Origin: Climacium dendroides
Lineage: Eukaryota; Streptophyta; Bryopsida; Hypnales; Climaciaceae
Direction of reading: 5' to 3'
Length of the DNA: 64,000 nt
Assembly (NCBI GenBank): GCA_950106755.1
Contig: OX467083.1
Location: forward strand, 34,095,029 to 34,159,028
The notes beneath the pieces were generated by a model. The model had not been told where the DNA came from and searched no databases. It was given only the letters and a program-made list of their open reading frames with translations. Shown here piece by piece: positions 33,750 to 46,883 of this stretch (the first letter of the stretch is position 1; each line of letters begins with the position of its first letter). A program made the position numbers and the translations under genes.

Positions 33750-36000
33750 TCAAAGTCTAGTTTAACGAAAAAGTTCCCCTCAAAATCATCATTAGGATCC
33801 CCAAATGAATCCTAATCAAGCTTTGACAACAAAATTCAGCATACTATGACATGCAAAACTTCCCTTAAAATCACCATTAGGGCACCACAATGGGCCCTAA
33901 TTGACCAATGACCCAAAAATTCTAGCACACAATTACATGCACTTCCCACTCACACAACACATGCAATTGACAATTTGACCAAGAATCGATGAGCTCATTT
34001 ACAACTCATCCAAACCCTAATCATAAAGCTAAAGAAAATCCAATAGGATTATAAAAGATGCAATGAAAATTGCAAGTCAAAGAAATATAAACTTTGAAAG
34101 AAGAGCAACCTCTTGAATTCCATAGTAGACCACTTGCCACCAATTGGTGAGCTTAGTCTTGTTAGAAGACTAGCTTTAAGGTACACGACCCTTTAGTTCA
34201 TTCTACCTTTATATTCTCCCACAATTGCTTACCATAGTTGATAGTTCCCAATTGAAGCAACACTTGACCTCCTTGCACTAAATTAGCTGCCCCATACTTG
34301 TCTTTGCTCCAAATTCATTGAGCCTTAGCTTTTTAGGAATATAACTTGAAGATCTATGATCTTTTAAAAATTTAGCTCGTTCTACTTTTCCATTATCTAG
34401 CTATTGCCCACCAAAGGTGGCAATTTTTTTTTGAAACATCAGTTGACCTTTTATTCTAATTTCTCCTCAAAATCCTAATCCTAATCACCAACTTTTACTC
34501 AATCCAAAAGGATATGATTATCTTTTTGACAAATGATTGTTCCTACAACCTAATTTATTTCCACCAATGTTGAGAGAAAAAAACATGAGAAGTGAGCTTC
34601 TAAACCTTATCTCCTACACTAAGAACCATTGTTATAATGATTTACTTCAAACATGCTATTTTATTGCAAATTTCACTATTTTACTATTTTTTCCCCTATT
34701 TTAGAGTGCCTTTCACAATGTTAGTGTTTTAATAGTTTTTCTAACTCTACTAATTAGTTTTGTACTTTTTGTATTTGCATTTTTTGATTTCCAATTCATT
34801 TCTAATGCAATTTTCTACATGTAGTATTTAATTTCTAATGTCTCTACATTTAACCATTTGCTGAATAATTATATTCATATTTTTTATTTAATGTCATTTT
34901 CATTTACAATTCCTAATTCTTCTTTAGAATTTCCTCACCATTTTTGCATAATCACATTTCCTAAAGTTCACACCATTGTTATAAAATTCCCATTTCTACC
35001 TATTAAAAAATCTCTTAATTCATGATTATAGCTTAAATTCATCCAACTAATAATTAGTGACTTGCAATTTCATATAAAATGTCAAAAAAATTCTAATTCT
35101 AATTTGTAAGCTAATGTAGTGGCTTATACTCTGTGAGACCCCATTCATGATTTGAAGGTGCCAACTGAAAAACCTCCAATGAGGCTTTCAAACATTGCTA
35201 AGAGTTGAGAGTGTACTAAAGTCAAAGGCAGATCAAGGCCATACATACAACTATAAACTAGAGTTGTCTTGTCGAACACATTTCAAGGTTCAAGTGTTGT
35301 GTTGTCGGTCTAATGTCATATGTCATACAACAATTTGTCTAAACATGTCTAATAAGGCCTTTTCCAAAGCTAAATGCTCATAGAAATCTCATTTCAAGTA
35401 TAACTCAAAATTTAAAAGTGTTAATTCAATTGAGACACTTCAATAAAATGAAACTTTAATATGTTAAGATTGGAAAGAGAGAGTGTTTTATTTGAAAGTT
35501 TTTTGAAAGTCAAATTCAAAGTTGACTTTATTAAACTTTATTAGATGGACGGAGGGGCTATTGAATGTATTAGATGTCATGTTCATCTAATTGTTGCCAG
35601 ATTGGGAAAGACAACTATGCTACAATCTAACTATAGTTGTCAACCTATTTCCAACCATTACTCCATTTCTAGTGTATAGGTTGCTTTCTTTCCATGAAGT
35701 TGTGCTTTCTTTCTATGAAGTTATGGAGTTTGAGGAGTAGTTGTGGTGCATTATGATTGGCTATCAATATTGTAGCAAGCCCTTGGTCAATTTTGCAATC
35801 AACCTATGGTCAAAAATTGAAATGTGTATATCACTATTACAAGTCAAAGAAAATCATTCACTAAAAAATTCATATTAATTATATTTTGTATAATAAATTT
35901 TGCATAATTGCTTAAGTGGTTGGAAATGGGTCAGCTACATTACATATTGTTTGGAGAGAGCAGTTAAGAAGGAGCAGATCACTTGGGATGGAGGAAGCTT
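33750..36000. other. AT-rich intergenic DNA
   Basis: No gene or bounded element was recognised. Confidence 0.3.
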
Positions 36001-36009
36001 GAAAAAGTG

Positions 36010-36310
36010 AACTAAACTTATTTTCTTGTTTTTTTTATACAAGCAAAGAATCCTTTACTGCAAGAAAAAATAGAGTATAACAAACCCAACTGCAAGCAGC
36101 TTAGGGGGGCAAGCAATAGACCAAGACATGACTAAATACAATACAAACAAAGAGCCTCATTAGAAGGGTGGTATCACCCTTTCAGGGCTCCCAATGCCTA
36201 TGGTGGTTGGAAAATGAAGCCAACCCTAGAGCTAGCAAGTTGCCACCGAGGCAAGTCCTCTATTATCTTAGCAACAACTCCCTATCTTGCCCACCTATTA
36301 GCAAACCAAA
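36010..36310 (-). repeat. Possible 3' tail of a LINE-like retroelement
   Basis: On the minus strand this ends ...GGATTCTTTGCTTGTAT followed by an A run (T run at 36030-36037). It is preceded by a moderately GC-rich segment with no long frame. The pattern resembles 5'-truncated plant non-LTR retroelement tails, but no reverse-transcriptase sequence is present to prove it. Confidence 0.25.
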
Positions 36311-39300
36311 CTTGTTAAGTTTTGATGTACTGTACATACACAATTGAAAGATCCACGGCTAAGACTTGTAAGACTAGTAGTTAAAAGAATAAGTTGACTT
36401 CCTTAAATGTGGTTGGTCTTTAATTAAGGACAAGAGGAAAAGTCAAAATCAAGAATCGTTGACTTTTGAAAGATTCTAAAGACTTAGTTATATTTGGGAG
36501 AAGTTAAACAAGCTTTGTCTTTAATGTTCATTTGACTCCTTAGACAATTAGTAAGCAATTATAGAGTTGAAATTTGATAGAGAATGATTGCAAGAAAGAT
36601 CGGCACTATTTTCCATCACAACAAGAGTGACTTTCTTATCATCTATTATAACTTTTGAAGCATGAACCTGATTAACTTGAAATTTTATTGGAGATGGCTA
36701 ACTTGATAATATTTAGATCCCTTATTTTTCAAAAAAATTCAAAAATCATTTTGTATTTAAATTTAAATTTAGCTAATTTGGCACACTTTGCAGTGTAGGG
36801 GCTAGGGAGTACCCAAAATTAATGATCTAAAGATGAGATTTTTGTGGTCTATTTCCACAATAGAGGGACATGTGTCTACCAAAAGAAATCTAAAAGTACA
36901 TTATCTTATGGCCTCCATATTTGTACAAATAGGACTCCCTTGCGCGTGCACTTTGGAATATCGAAAATGGTTTCGACTTCTATTTTTTGGTGAAATGTGA
37001 TCACTATCAAGTCTTTACAAATGGCCAATTGTTAGTTTTTTTAGTTCATGATTTTTTAATTATTATTAATTCATACCTAGTTGTATGTATTTTTTGTGAC
37101 AAATAGTTTTTTTTCAAATAGTACTTTTTTAGTATTTGCAACTAGTCAATGGTACTAGTAGCCATCAATTGTTCAAATCATCGGCTTAGATTGTATTGTT
37201 TCATAGTACTTATAGTACTGAGCGTAGAAATTGCATTTTTGGCGTAACGCTTTCTATATCATTTGGTCTTTTTTGCAAACACCCTAAAATTGGTTTCAAA
37301 ATATTTCAAAAGAAAAGAAAAAATTCAAAAGAAAAAATAAACAAAGAAAAAGAGTTGTCGAAGAAGAAAAGAGTTAGAACCTCTTTTATTTATTTATATT
37401 TTTTATAAAATTTGCACAAATTATATCATACTTTAAATTTTTTTCTCCCATTCATTCTATTTCTTAGGAACATTAAATCAGAAATAGAAACATCAATGAA
37501 GAATCTAGGAGGTCAAGTTAGACCAACATAAAGTGGTCAAAACCAAACTTTTGAGCTAAAATTTATCATCTAATTTTTTTTTGCTTTTCAAAAGTACATT
37601 AAACTCCAAAAACAATTAAAAATTCAAGGAGTTATGCATGGATTAAAATTAGTAGTAAGAGTGAATGAAAAATTAGAGAAGTCATCCAAATAATTTCAAA
37701 AAATAATCTTAGAATTTAGAATATAATCAAAAATCAAAACCAAAATTAAATTAGTTTGGAAATTTGAGTCAAGAGGAATTACTTGATAAAGTTTAAAGCA
37801 CCAATTAGCATCCAAATTTCATCCATATATAACTTTCTAAGAAGTTAATTTTAGGTTCTTCAAATTGAAAATATTTCAAACCTATTTCAATAACCTAGGT
37901 CAACTAGAGGTCTAAAGTACTAAGTGACAAACATGAAATTAAACTAAATCTTTTAAAAACAACCTAGGAACAAAATAAAAGTGAAATCACTTTGAATTTT
38001 TTTAAGGTCTCCATAACTACTTTAAACTTAGAAAATATATCAATATGGAAGAAGATAGCTTAGATGAAGTTTTGACTTAGTTTAAAGCAAATTTGGAAAA
38101 AATTCATCAATATTAAAGTAAGTCAAGTCAAACTCAAAAATTATGAAGAAGAATTAACCCTAAACTCAATCCAAAAGTTCAAAGTTAGTTGCTTAGCTAG
38201 ATTGACAAAAAAATGACAAATGAAGTTTTGGAGATTAGATTAGAAGCCAAACTTCATTTGCAAATAACTTAGAGGAGTGTCCAATTTAAACAATCTTTAT
38301 CATTATGGAAAGAGAATAAATCCCCTTGCAATTTAGGCTAGTTAAAATTTGGACTTGACTAACCTTTTCTAGTCCTTAGTTTGGGCTTATCTAAGCCAAA
38401 ACTAGTTGATATTACTTTCAATTGACTTGTTTTAGGAATTACACTTAGGTCAACTAAGAAGTAGGAGAAAACAACAATTTTCCATTGCTTGGAAGGCATA
38501 ATTGGACAATGCATTATACACCCATTTAGAAATTCAACTACAACAACAATAAGAACCCCATTAAGCACACTTTATCCTAAGGGTGAAGATAAAACACACA
38601 CTCAATACCAAACACTATGAACAAGGAGAGTGCCAATTGGTTCAGCAAAACTTTTGTTTTCCTATAATACAAGGTTGCCATGTCTACATCATCTTTCACT
38701 TGAGCGTGCTTAGTGCACTCCCTCTATTTGGCCAATTTTTGCTCTTCATTTGCCATTTTCCTATCCATTAAACACCCCAACTTCTCCAAAGTTACCTTGT
38801 TTTGTTTGTTGGATAGTATTGATGACTCCAATTCTTAGCCTTTTGGGCCACTACCTGCTCCAATATCTTCCATATATGTTGCCAATTTTGCATCCTTTAA
38901 TGGAATGGCCTAAGATGGTGATGCTTTATTAGTATCATGTTGTTATTGCTGCTATCTAGGTGTTTCCATTCACAAGGATGGTCCCTCAAGATAAGCCAAC
39001 AATAAAAGAAAAAATTCTCTATTGTTAGAGGTGCTTCACTTTGCTTAATTTAAAGGAATTTTGGAGTACTTCATCCAAAGAAGTGTCCAACTCTATCATC
39101 ATATAGCAATGATCATATACAACTAGGAATTTGGAAACATCGTGATTGGAAAGGATGCATTCCACCTCCAATCCACTTGTGGTTGTTGTAATGTGATGCA
39201 ATTCTATTCTAGAATGCATCCTTATGGCCATTTTTAAAAATAGGATCTTGTGTAATATGAAGCACACTAAAGATAAACCTAATGCTCCTCATCATTTAAT

Positions 39301-40845
39301 AAGAAACAGTGGTATTATGGCTCATTTTTAATCAATAACCAAGGACCCATCAACACAATGTTGTTATTGTAGGTCAAAATGAACCCAATGCAAATGCTTT
39401 CACCCTGAAGCGCTCCCATGTCTAATTTCTAGAAGATGAACAAATTGAAAATCACTTTTCTTTTTCATTAATGTATGGATGAAAGTCATCCTAATTTGTG
39501 GAGATACTTTATCGAGTTCTTGTCCTATCTAATGGTTGGATTTGGTGTTATTATAGTACATATTTTTCTAGAATTACAAATGTGGAAGTGTGTCAAGTGG
39601 TTGACCAAACCAAAATTGCATTGATTCTAGTTCAAAACTAGATTTGCAAAAATGTGGTCATAGATTTAAAGAACAAAAAAATTTCAAAAAATCACCATGT
39701 CAAGAGAACCTTATTTCAAATCCATTCTAGCAAATTTTATTCAAAAAATGATGAAATAGCATTGGTAAATCTAACTATACAGATGAAGTCTAAAACTTGA
39801 AGTCTACATCTTTTATTTGTTCATTAATTCCAAAATATGCTTCCAAAGAATACTTTATGATGATTTCTCAAATTGTCAATTCTAGAGAAGCTTTTGTACG
39901 TTTAGGGATTAATCCAATGAAAAGTCAAAGATTTATTTGGAGGAGCAATATTCCAACTCCATTGAGTATGCCCTAAAGTCATCTTCAATGCACTTTGGAA
40001 TTTGCCCTTACAAATATATTTCCAACTTTTCACTAGTTTATAATTAGAATTTGAAATTTCTATCATTAGAAGCACATTCTAAAGTACCTTGAATAGGTAC
40101 AAAGAATTCAAAATTAGATATTTGACAACAAAGTTAATCACTTCAAAAGCTAGCTAAAACAAAAATTATAGTAATCTTGAAACAATTTATTTTCTTGTAC
40201 CTATTCAAAACACTTTGAAATGCACTTACAATGATAGAAATTTCAAGTTTTAATTATAAATTTGTCAGAAGTTCATTTGGAGGGTCAATATCCTAATTGG
40301 ATTAAGGATATTCTAAACAATGATAAATGATAAACATGATTGAGAATTGCTATTGTTATATAAAGTAGGCCTATCCAATTCTATCTGCCATCCAATGGCA
40401 TCACCTACAAGATATTTCCATTACCACAATCTTAACAACCTTTTAGCATCATGACAATACACTTGAAGAGGGGACACGTCAACATATGGTTTAACGTGAG
40501 ACTATCCCACACTTTACCAATTTAGCCCCAACAAATTTTGAAAAATCACAAAAAATTCGTTTCTTGTAGGAATGTCTTGATACTAATTTACTCGCAAATG
40601 ACTTCTCTCAAACTTCTCGATCTTTGAAAATTACGCAAGTTGACAAATAATTTCTTCAAGGTACCTAGATAGCAAATTTACTTGGTAATAGGCATGTTTA
40701 CCTTAATACACATTCAATTAAGAGAACCTGAGTTGTAAGCTCGAGAAACAAAGATCTCGAAAATTCTAAATTTCTGATTAACCCAGGTGAGATTACCATA
40801 ATCAAAGCTAACAAAATTGAAGTTTAGCTTTAGTCAGCTTAGTTT
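36311..40845. other. AT-rich intergenic DNA
   Basis: I found no gene. A TTTAGGGATTAA terminus at 39901-39912 suggests the right end of another TTAA-bounded element without a clear partner. Short open frames here have no recognisable domains. Confidence 0.35.
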
Positions 40846-40851
40846 AGTTTA

Positions 40852-41129
40852 CATCACAAAGTTTAGACCCTACAATTTGGCAAAAATTATCATGCGGTTA
40901 TCATTGTTTCATGGGTTCGCACATTAATCGCATTGTTATCGCATCATTATGGTGCATTGCTTCACATCATTATCACATTGTTACAATGCATTACTTGCAA
41001 CTACATTGTAACAATGCGAAGCAATGCACCGTAATGATGCAATAACGATGTAATTAACATGCGAACCCATAAAACAACGATAACCGCACAATAACTATTG
41101 TCAAACTATAGGGTCTAAACTTTGTAATG
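40852..41129. mobile_element. Palindromic MITE, TA-flanked, copy 2
   Basis: It is 278 bp, with the same ends (CATCACAAAGTTTAGACCC) and palindromic design as 4869-5137, and arms built of gcatcattatggtgcat-type motifs. It has TA on the left; the right flank is TG, consistent with one substitution. Confidence 0.8.
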
Positions 41130-41267
41130 TGTGTTTGTTCTGATTGTAATTAAATTAAGTCATTGCAGTTAAGTTAATGAAAGCTTTTCTTTGAATGAGG
41201 GTACTCTTCCAGGGGTAGTTAAAAGTTCCTTGCCTTCACTTTCTTCGATTGAAAGTTGATTGGGAGC

Positions 41268-41922
41268 TTAACCTCTAAATGCCTGAGGCACCAAATTTGG
41301 TATTGACAATACTTTGAAGTTAAAGAAAATCTAGTAAAATTATTATTTACAATAAATTATATTTTAGTAAAACTCTTTCTGAAGTCTAGTTTTAGCATCA
41401 AAAATTTGATTTTGAAATTGAATGATTATGATTTTTCTATTCAAGATTTTGTCCAAAGGCATCTGTTGCAAATCGTGATTTTTTTAGTGTTGAGGCCTCT
41501 TGGAAATGAGCCTCAAATACACTAGATCTTGGAGAAAAAGTCACATTAGAAATTCATTTAAAACAAATTGTAGAGTATATTTTGAAAAGTCATAAATTGA
41601 TTGAGGTCATGCATATTAGGCCCTTGAACCTCATATTTTTTTGGTGAACAATTTTTCAGTATTGGCATGTGAAAAGAAGATTAAAAGACTTCAAATTACT
41701 TTCACAATTTTAACACCCTTCTAATCAAACATTCTAATCTTTCAATCCATAAGTGATATTATTTTCTTTTCTTTTCCCATGTGATCTCTAACATTTCTAG
41801 TTTGAATTTTTATGGTTAAAATTAAATAAAATTCATAAATTTATCAAAATGTTGGTTATTTATATTGAATTTAGAACAAATTTCAAGAAACTCAAAAACG
41901 ACCTTGGGCATTTAGGGATTAA
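41268..41922 (+). mobile_element. TTAA-bounded TIR element, family C, copy 1
   Basis: The left end TTAACCTCTAAATGCCTGAG pairs with the complement of the right end, TTAATCCCTAAATGCCCAAG. About 655 bp and collinear with 62308-62953 throughout (shared TGAAGTCTAGTTTTAGCATC). Non-coding. Confidence 0.75.
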
Positions 41923-42052
41923 TTAGTTTTGGTTTTGGTTTCCATTTTGTTTTTTATGCTACATGCATTTTTTAAAGTAAAGGTTACTCATATTCAAAGG
42001 AAAAGGAAAAAAAATTGAAAAAGGAAAAAAAATATGTATGCCAAATGAATGT

Positions 42053-43448
42053 TTAACCCCTAAATGTCCATGCATCCCCAAAGTGGATGCACCTTAGTCA
42101 ACCATAATTGAAATTTTCAATATAACCATTTTTGGAATTTGATTTAGACTACATAAACAAAGTTTGACAAGATTTATTTCTATTTTGTCTTAAAATTTTG
42201 AAAAATTCCAAAAATTAAAAGAATTATTGCAATTGCAAGCTCCATGTGTTAGAATCCAAATAACACAATATACTATGCTTTTCATTCATATTTTTTCCTT
42301 CTAAAATAAATTTTCAAATTAAATTACAAAATTTAGTCTATCATGCTAACTTTTATTTATGGCAATTTTTTTTATTATTCTAATATATCTTAATTGACAT
42401 AATTTTGTTCCACCTTTAATTTTTTTTAAATCTCAATTATTTGATTTTTCCATGATTTTTTTGAAAAAAATATTAATAGAAAATAAATTTTTCTATTATC
42501 AAAAAATATGAGAATTTTATAAATAAATTAAATAAAAAGATAAATGAAGTATGATATTTTAATTTGACTTTGAGGTCTTTGTTGTGCTTGTTTCATATAT
42601 AAAAATAAAATAATCAATTAAAAAAATTTACTAATTTCCATTGCTATTTGTACGTTTTGAGAAAATTTCAAATGATTTGGATTGTTTTTTGCTATTTTTG
42701 CTTTTTTATTTTTCAACTTTTGCAATAAAAATGATATCAATTACTCCCTTGGTTCAAAAAATGATTATGTTGGCCTTAATTTTTTGTCCCCAAATGATTT
42801 TGTTGTACTTTATAATGTTGCAAATTGGTCAGATTTGGTTTTCGATTGCTATTTGGAAACAACAAAACAACTCCAAGTAGTATTTTCCCCTCTATCATGC
42901 AACCATCAATCGGAAGACAAATAAAATGTCAATCAACATTGTTCATTCTTATTTTTTGCATCTCTTTGAATATTGTCCTATTGAAGGGGATGAAGCTATG
43001 GGAAGTGGAACAAAGGGCAATGTGCGGTCTTGGGCATATACTAGATGCATATAAAATGAAGACCTCATACTCAACAATTAATTGACCAATGGTGTTCCTT
43101 GAAAATGCCCCCCAAAATATACTTTTGAATATTCCAAAACTACACTCCAAAAAGGGCTTTGAAATTCAAAGTTTCTAAAATGCTACGAGTGCACTAAATT
43201 CTACTTATAGCAAGAGATTGTTTTTTTCAATGTCATTTTTAACCTTAATTTGAAACATTTTTCCCAAGAGGAATATCATTTTGGGATGGAGATAGTACAA
43301 TTTTTCATACCACAACTTTTTCACAATGATATATAATTTACAGTTTCAAATAACAAAAATATAGGATTGATATTCAAACACAATCTAATAGTCTACATTG
43401 AACTCAAACATGACCAATTGACAATGGATTTGGTCTTTAAGGGATTAA
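42053..43448. mobile_element. Possible larger TTAA-bounded element containing a nested element
   Basis: The left end TTAACCCCTAAATGTCC and complement of the right end TTAATCCCTTAAAGACC resemble the other TTAA-bounded ends but share only a short TIR. The 42744-43295 element would be nested within it. Confidence 0.35.
42744..43295. mobile_element. Stowaway-like (Tc1/mariner) element, divergent
   Basis: TA-flanked. The left end CTCCCTTGGTTCAAAAAATG and complement of the right end CTATCTCCATCCCAAAATG resemble the Stowaway terminal CTCCCTCCGT consensus. About 552 bp, with no intact transposase frame. Confidence 0.45.
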
Positions 43449-46000
43449 GGGCCCAAATTTAGAAGCATCAAACTTGTGTTCTTTTAAATTTAGCTTTAAA
43501 GTTTACTATTGAATGGCCAAATAAGAGTTGAAATAAATTGTTTATAAAAAAATAAATGTATAAAGAAAATGAAGATATTACATTTTAGATATGTGAATAA
43601 TAGATGAATGCTTTGGAAGTTGATTGTAATTGTTTGTTTATTTTCTATTTCAAATATATAGTATGTAAGATTGGCCACTAATTATTTAGTACAAGGGTCT
43701 TTTTGAACCTACAAATATGATGTATATAAATTTATAATTATTTCATTTTATTTTTCAAAGGCGAAATCACATATTGTCTATAATTAAAAATTAATAAAAA
43801 ATATTCCAACTTTTTTGTAAAATTTGTATCCCATTAGTAAAATGTAAGGTACACATTGTCACATTTTCATCCATTAGAGACACATATGGTTGATTATTCA
43901 AGTTTCAACTTGGGGAATAACATGTCTTAGAAGAGTTGTTATCATGTTATTGTAGACTTTAGTTTAGAAGGCCCTATTTTAATAAAGATGTAGAAAATCA
44001 TGATCGATCAATAAAAACAAGGTTGAAGAATGCATTTGCACTATTGCCAATGCACAATGATGTCTAAAAACCGATTTATAATAAAATAGGACCACACCAC
44101 TTATTCCTTCATTGTAAACAAATTAGGAAAAATATATTTTTAATATTTTTACAAATGAATTCCATAAATATTTGAATACATAGCAAAAATCATATTAGCT
44201 AGTTGTTGGTCCATAAATATGGATGAAGTTTGTAGTCTACTTGATACATGAACAAATTGCTCTAATCCCTAAGTGAACACTTTCTTCATGGGAAAAATTG
44301 GATAAATTATAAAATATAACTTCTTCAACTTTTTTTAAGAAATCATAAAAATAAAAATAAATTATGAATGTAAACAAACTTCAAAAAATCTTTATGGAAC
44401 TTAATCAAATTATTTAATAAACATTAAACTTGAATTTTTTTCAAAAGCATAAACTTACATACATTTATAAAGTAGCTGTCTCAATATTTCTATATAATAA
44501 TTATTTTAATATTTGTATTCAATTGGACAAAATTTGATCCCAAATTTGATCCTCAAACATGTTGTACATACACATTCAATCCCAATTTTTTTTTATTTCA
44601 TTCTTTTAGACAATGTTTGAATCATGAAACTCTTTACATCCATGTAATCTATAGACATGGCAAAGACACACAAAAAATAGATAATAACTCATTTATTCAT
44701 TCAAATGTACATACATTTATCCAAGATGGGATGATTTTTACCAAAGATTTTGTAGCAATGTAGCAATTTTATCCTTTGCAAAAATACATATGTACTATCA
44801 CATATTCCCTCAAAAAAATTAATCACTTTTGAATGATAAATTGCTCCAAAAAAATTCATAGTGTATTTATGTTACTATCTTTTTTTGTTTTAATGTTAAA
44901 AATGTCCTTTCTATTAAAATTATAAAATTCTTTTAAAGCCATAATGATTTTTGGATGTTTAGAGCATCTAAAGTGAAGTATCATATTTTGGAATGTTGTT
45001 TTAGAAAATATTGGGTTTTTTTGGCCAATTTTTGTCAATAAAATTTGTGGATTAAATTGTGAAAATCATCTTATAAACAAAAAGTTTTTTTAACTTGAGG
45101 TTCATTGTGTGCTTTGCTATGGACATCAAGGCCATGGTTCAATCAAAAATGAATTTCAAGGTATTAGAATTGTCCTATAAGTCTCATCCAAGATTTCATC
45201 TAATTCTTCAATTTTGTTCCATAAAAACTAATGTATTTGATAATTCAATGAAGTAAATAATACCTTCACAGGCTAATTAGAAATATACAATCACATATCT
45301 TAAATTAAAGTAAGAATTGGAGATGCACATTTTACTAATTGACCAAAATAATGACAAAGGTTTAATATCTCTATATAATCTCACCCCAATTTGACATCCG
45401 TTGTTTGCATTGTAAACTCCTTGAAGATTTAGGATAATATTTTTAATACTTTGATAACATATATTATACTAAATGTATTTTAGTAGATAATAAATACTAC
45501 ATGCTTATATTGGATTTGTTTAGATGGATTATAACAATAAAGGCAAAATACAAAGCAATATAACAATTGATTGAAAAATAAAGTTACTACCAAGATTTGC
45601 AACAATTATTTGTTTACATTTTTCCACCAAGTCATTTATCCTATTAGAGAGGGTACAAAGTTAGTCTCACTATTTTAATCTTCTTTGCTAATGATTTTTG
45701 TATTATGAACAAGTTTGTAAAAAACCATGAAGTCCTAATATATGCTTTCTCAGATGCCCTTGGATCTTTCTACTGCTTTTGTGATGATACATGCTTCTTC
45801 TTAAAGAAATTTTCTGTTCATGTATTATCCCTAATAAACCTGCTCCCCACCCAAAGAAAAATTATTTGTAAAATAAAAAAATAAATCCAAGTACTTTTTA
45901 TAAAATTTCAAAAGATTCAAGAGGTTTACTTTTTATACAATTTCAAAAGACTCAAGAGGCGCACCTTCCGAAACCCCTTCAACCCCTTTAATCTCTTACG
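43449..46000. other. AT-rich intergenic DNA
   Basis: No gene or bounded element recognised. Confidence 0.35.
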
Positions 46001-46883
46001 AGCTTTCAGAAAAAACACATGCTGGAACACCTGAAAGAATCTCGAGATTGAATTGCATCCCTTTGGAAAGTGCCTGCCCAAAATCAGGTGCTCCCAAAGG
46101 ATTGTCTGATTGCCTCACTACATGCCTTCAAGCTTCATATCGTAATCAAGATATGGATTTCATCCATTCGACAAAAAACTATCTGATCTTTGAGGTGAGC
46201 AGGTCTGTCGCACAAGTTAGGCAGTCTCATAGACAAAATATGCACAGTTTACCTTACAGTTAGACTAACAAGACACCTCACAAATGTTTGAATTCACTTA
46301 CCAAATACTACTGACACATGAGGCCATTTGGCACACCCCAAACTTTCACCTTAAATAGTTGCAGCACCCCTCCTCTAGATCAAAAGGTTTCTGCAAAAGG
46401 TCGGAAAACAGAGAACTCAGTGCACCTTTCGCAGTCAGCAATTAACTCCTCACAACAGTAGCAATTTCACATGCCACGGAAGTAAGGTAGATCGATATTA
46501 AGTGAAAGAAAAAGATTCTGCAGCATATATACTCCAGCTAGAGATTGGGTTCCGTGATTACCTTACAACTCTAGAATCATGCAGCAAGGTTGCGCAGCCA
46601 ATGTGAAGAATATGCTTGCACTTGCTGATTCTAAGTTAGTGCAACACGGGGAGATCATGTTCTCTTCCATGGTATGTGACGGAGCGGCCGACTACCTGAG
46701 AGCAAGACACAACTTCACATAGATCTGCATGAACGGGGCCATGCACAAGCTGCCACCAATTCCCAAGCCTGAAGTCCACGGAACAGAGATGCATGAGAAG
46801 GACTGATGGTCTTTAAAGCCTGTGCAGCTGTGCCCAGCGGTAATCATCCGTCCAGCCAAATTCAGCGCTGTCATCTAGGCTAA
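46001..46883 (-). other. Probable 3' UTR and downstream region of the membrane-protein gene
   Basis: Composition changes from AT-rich to balanced near 45950 and stays so up to the coding exon that ends at 46884. Frames here are short and unrecognised. Reading it as 3' flank follows from position only. Confidence 0.35.

Noticed and set aside
36010..36310. A confirmed LINE.
   Set aside because: Only a tail-like end with a short poly-T run is visible and there is no reverse-transcriptase or endonuclease sequence.
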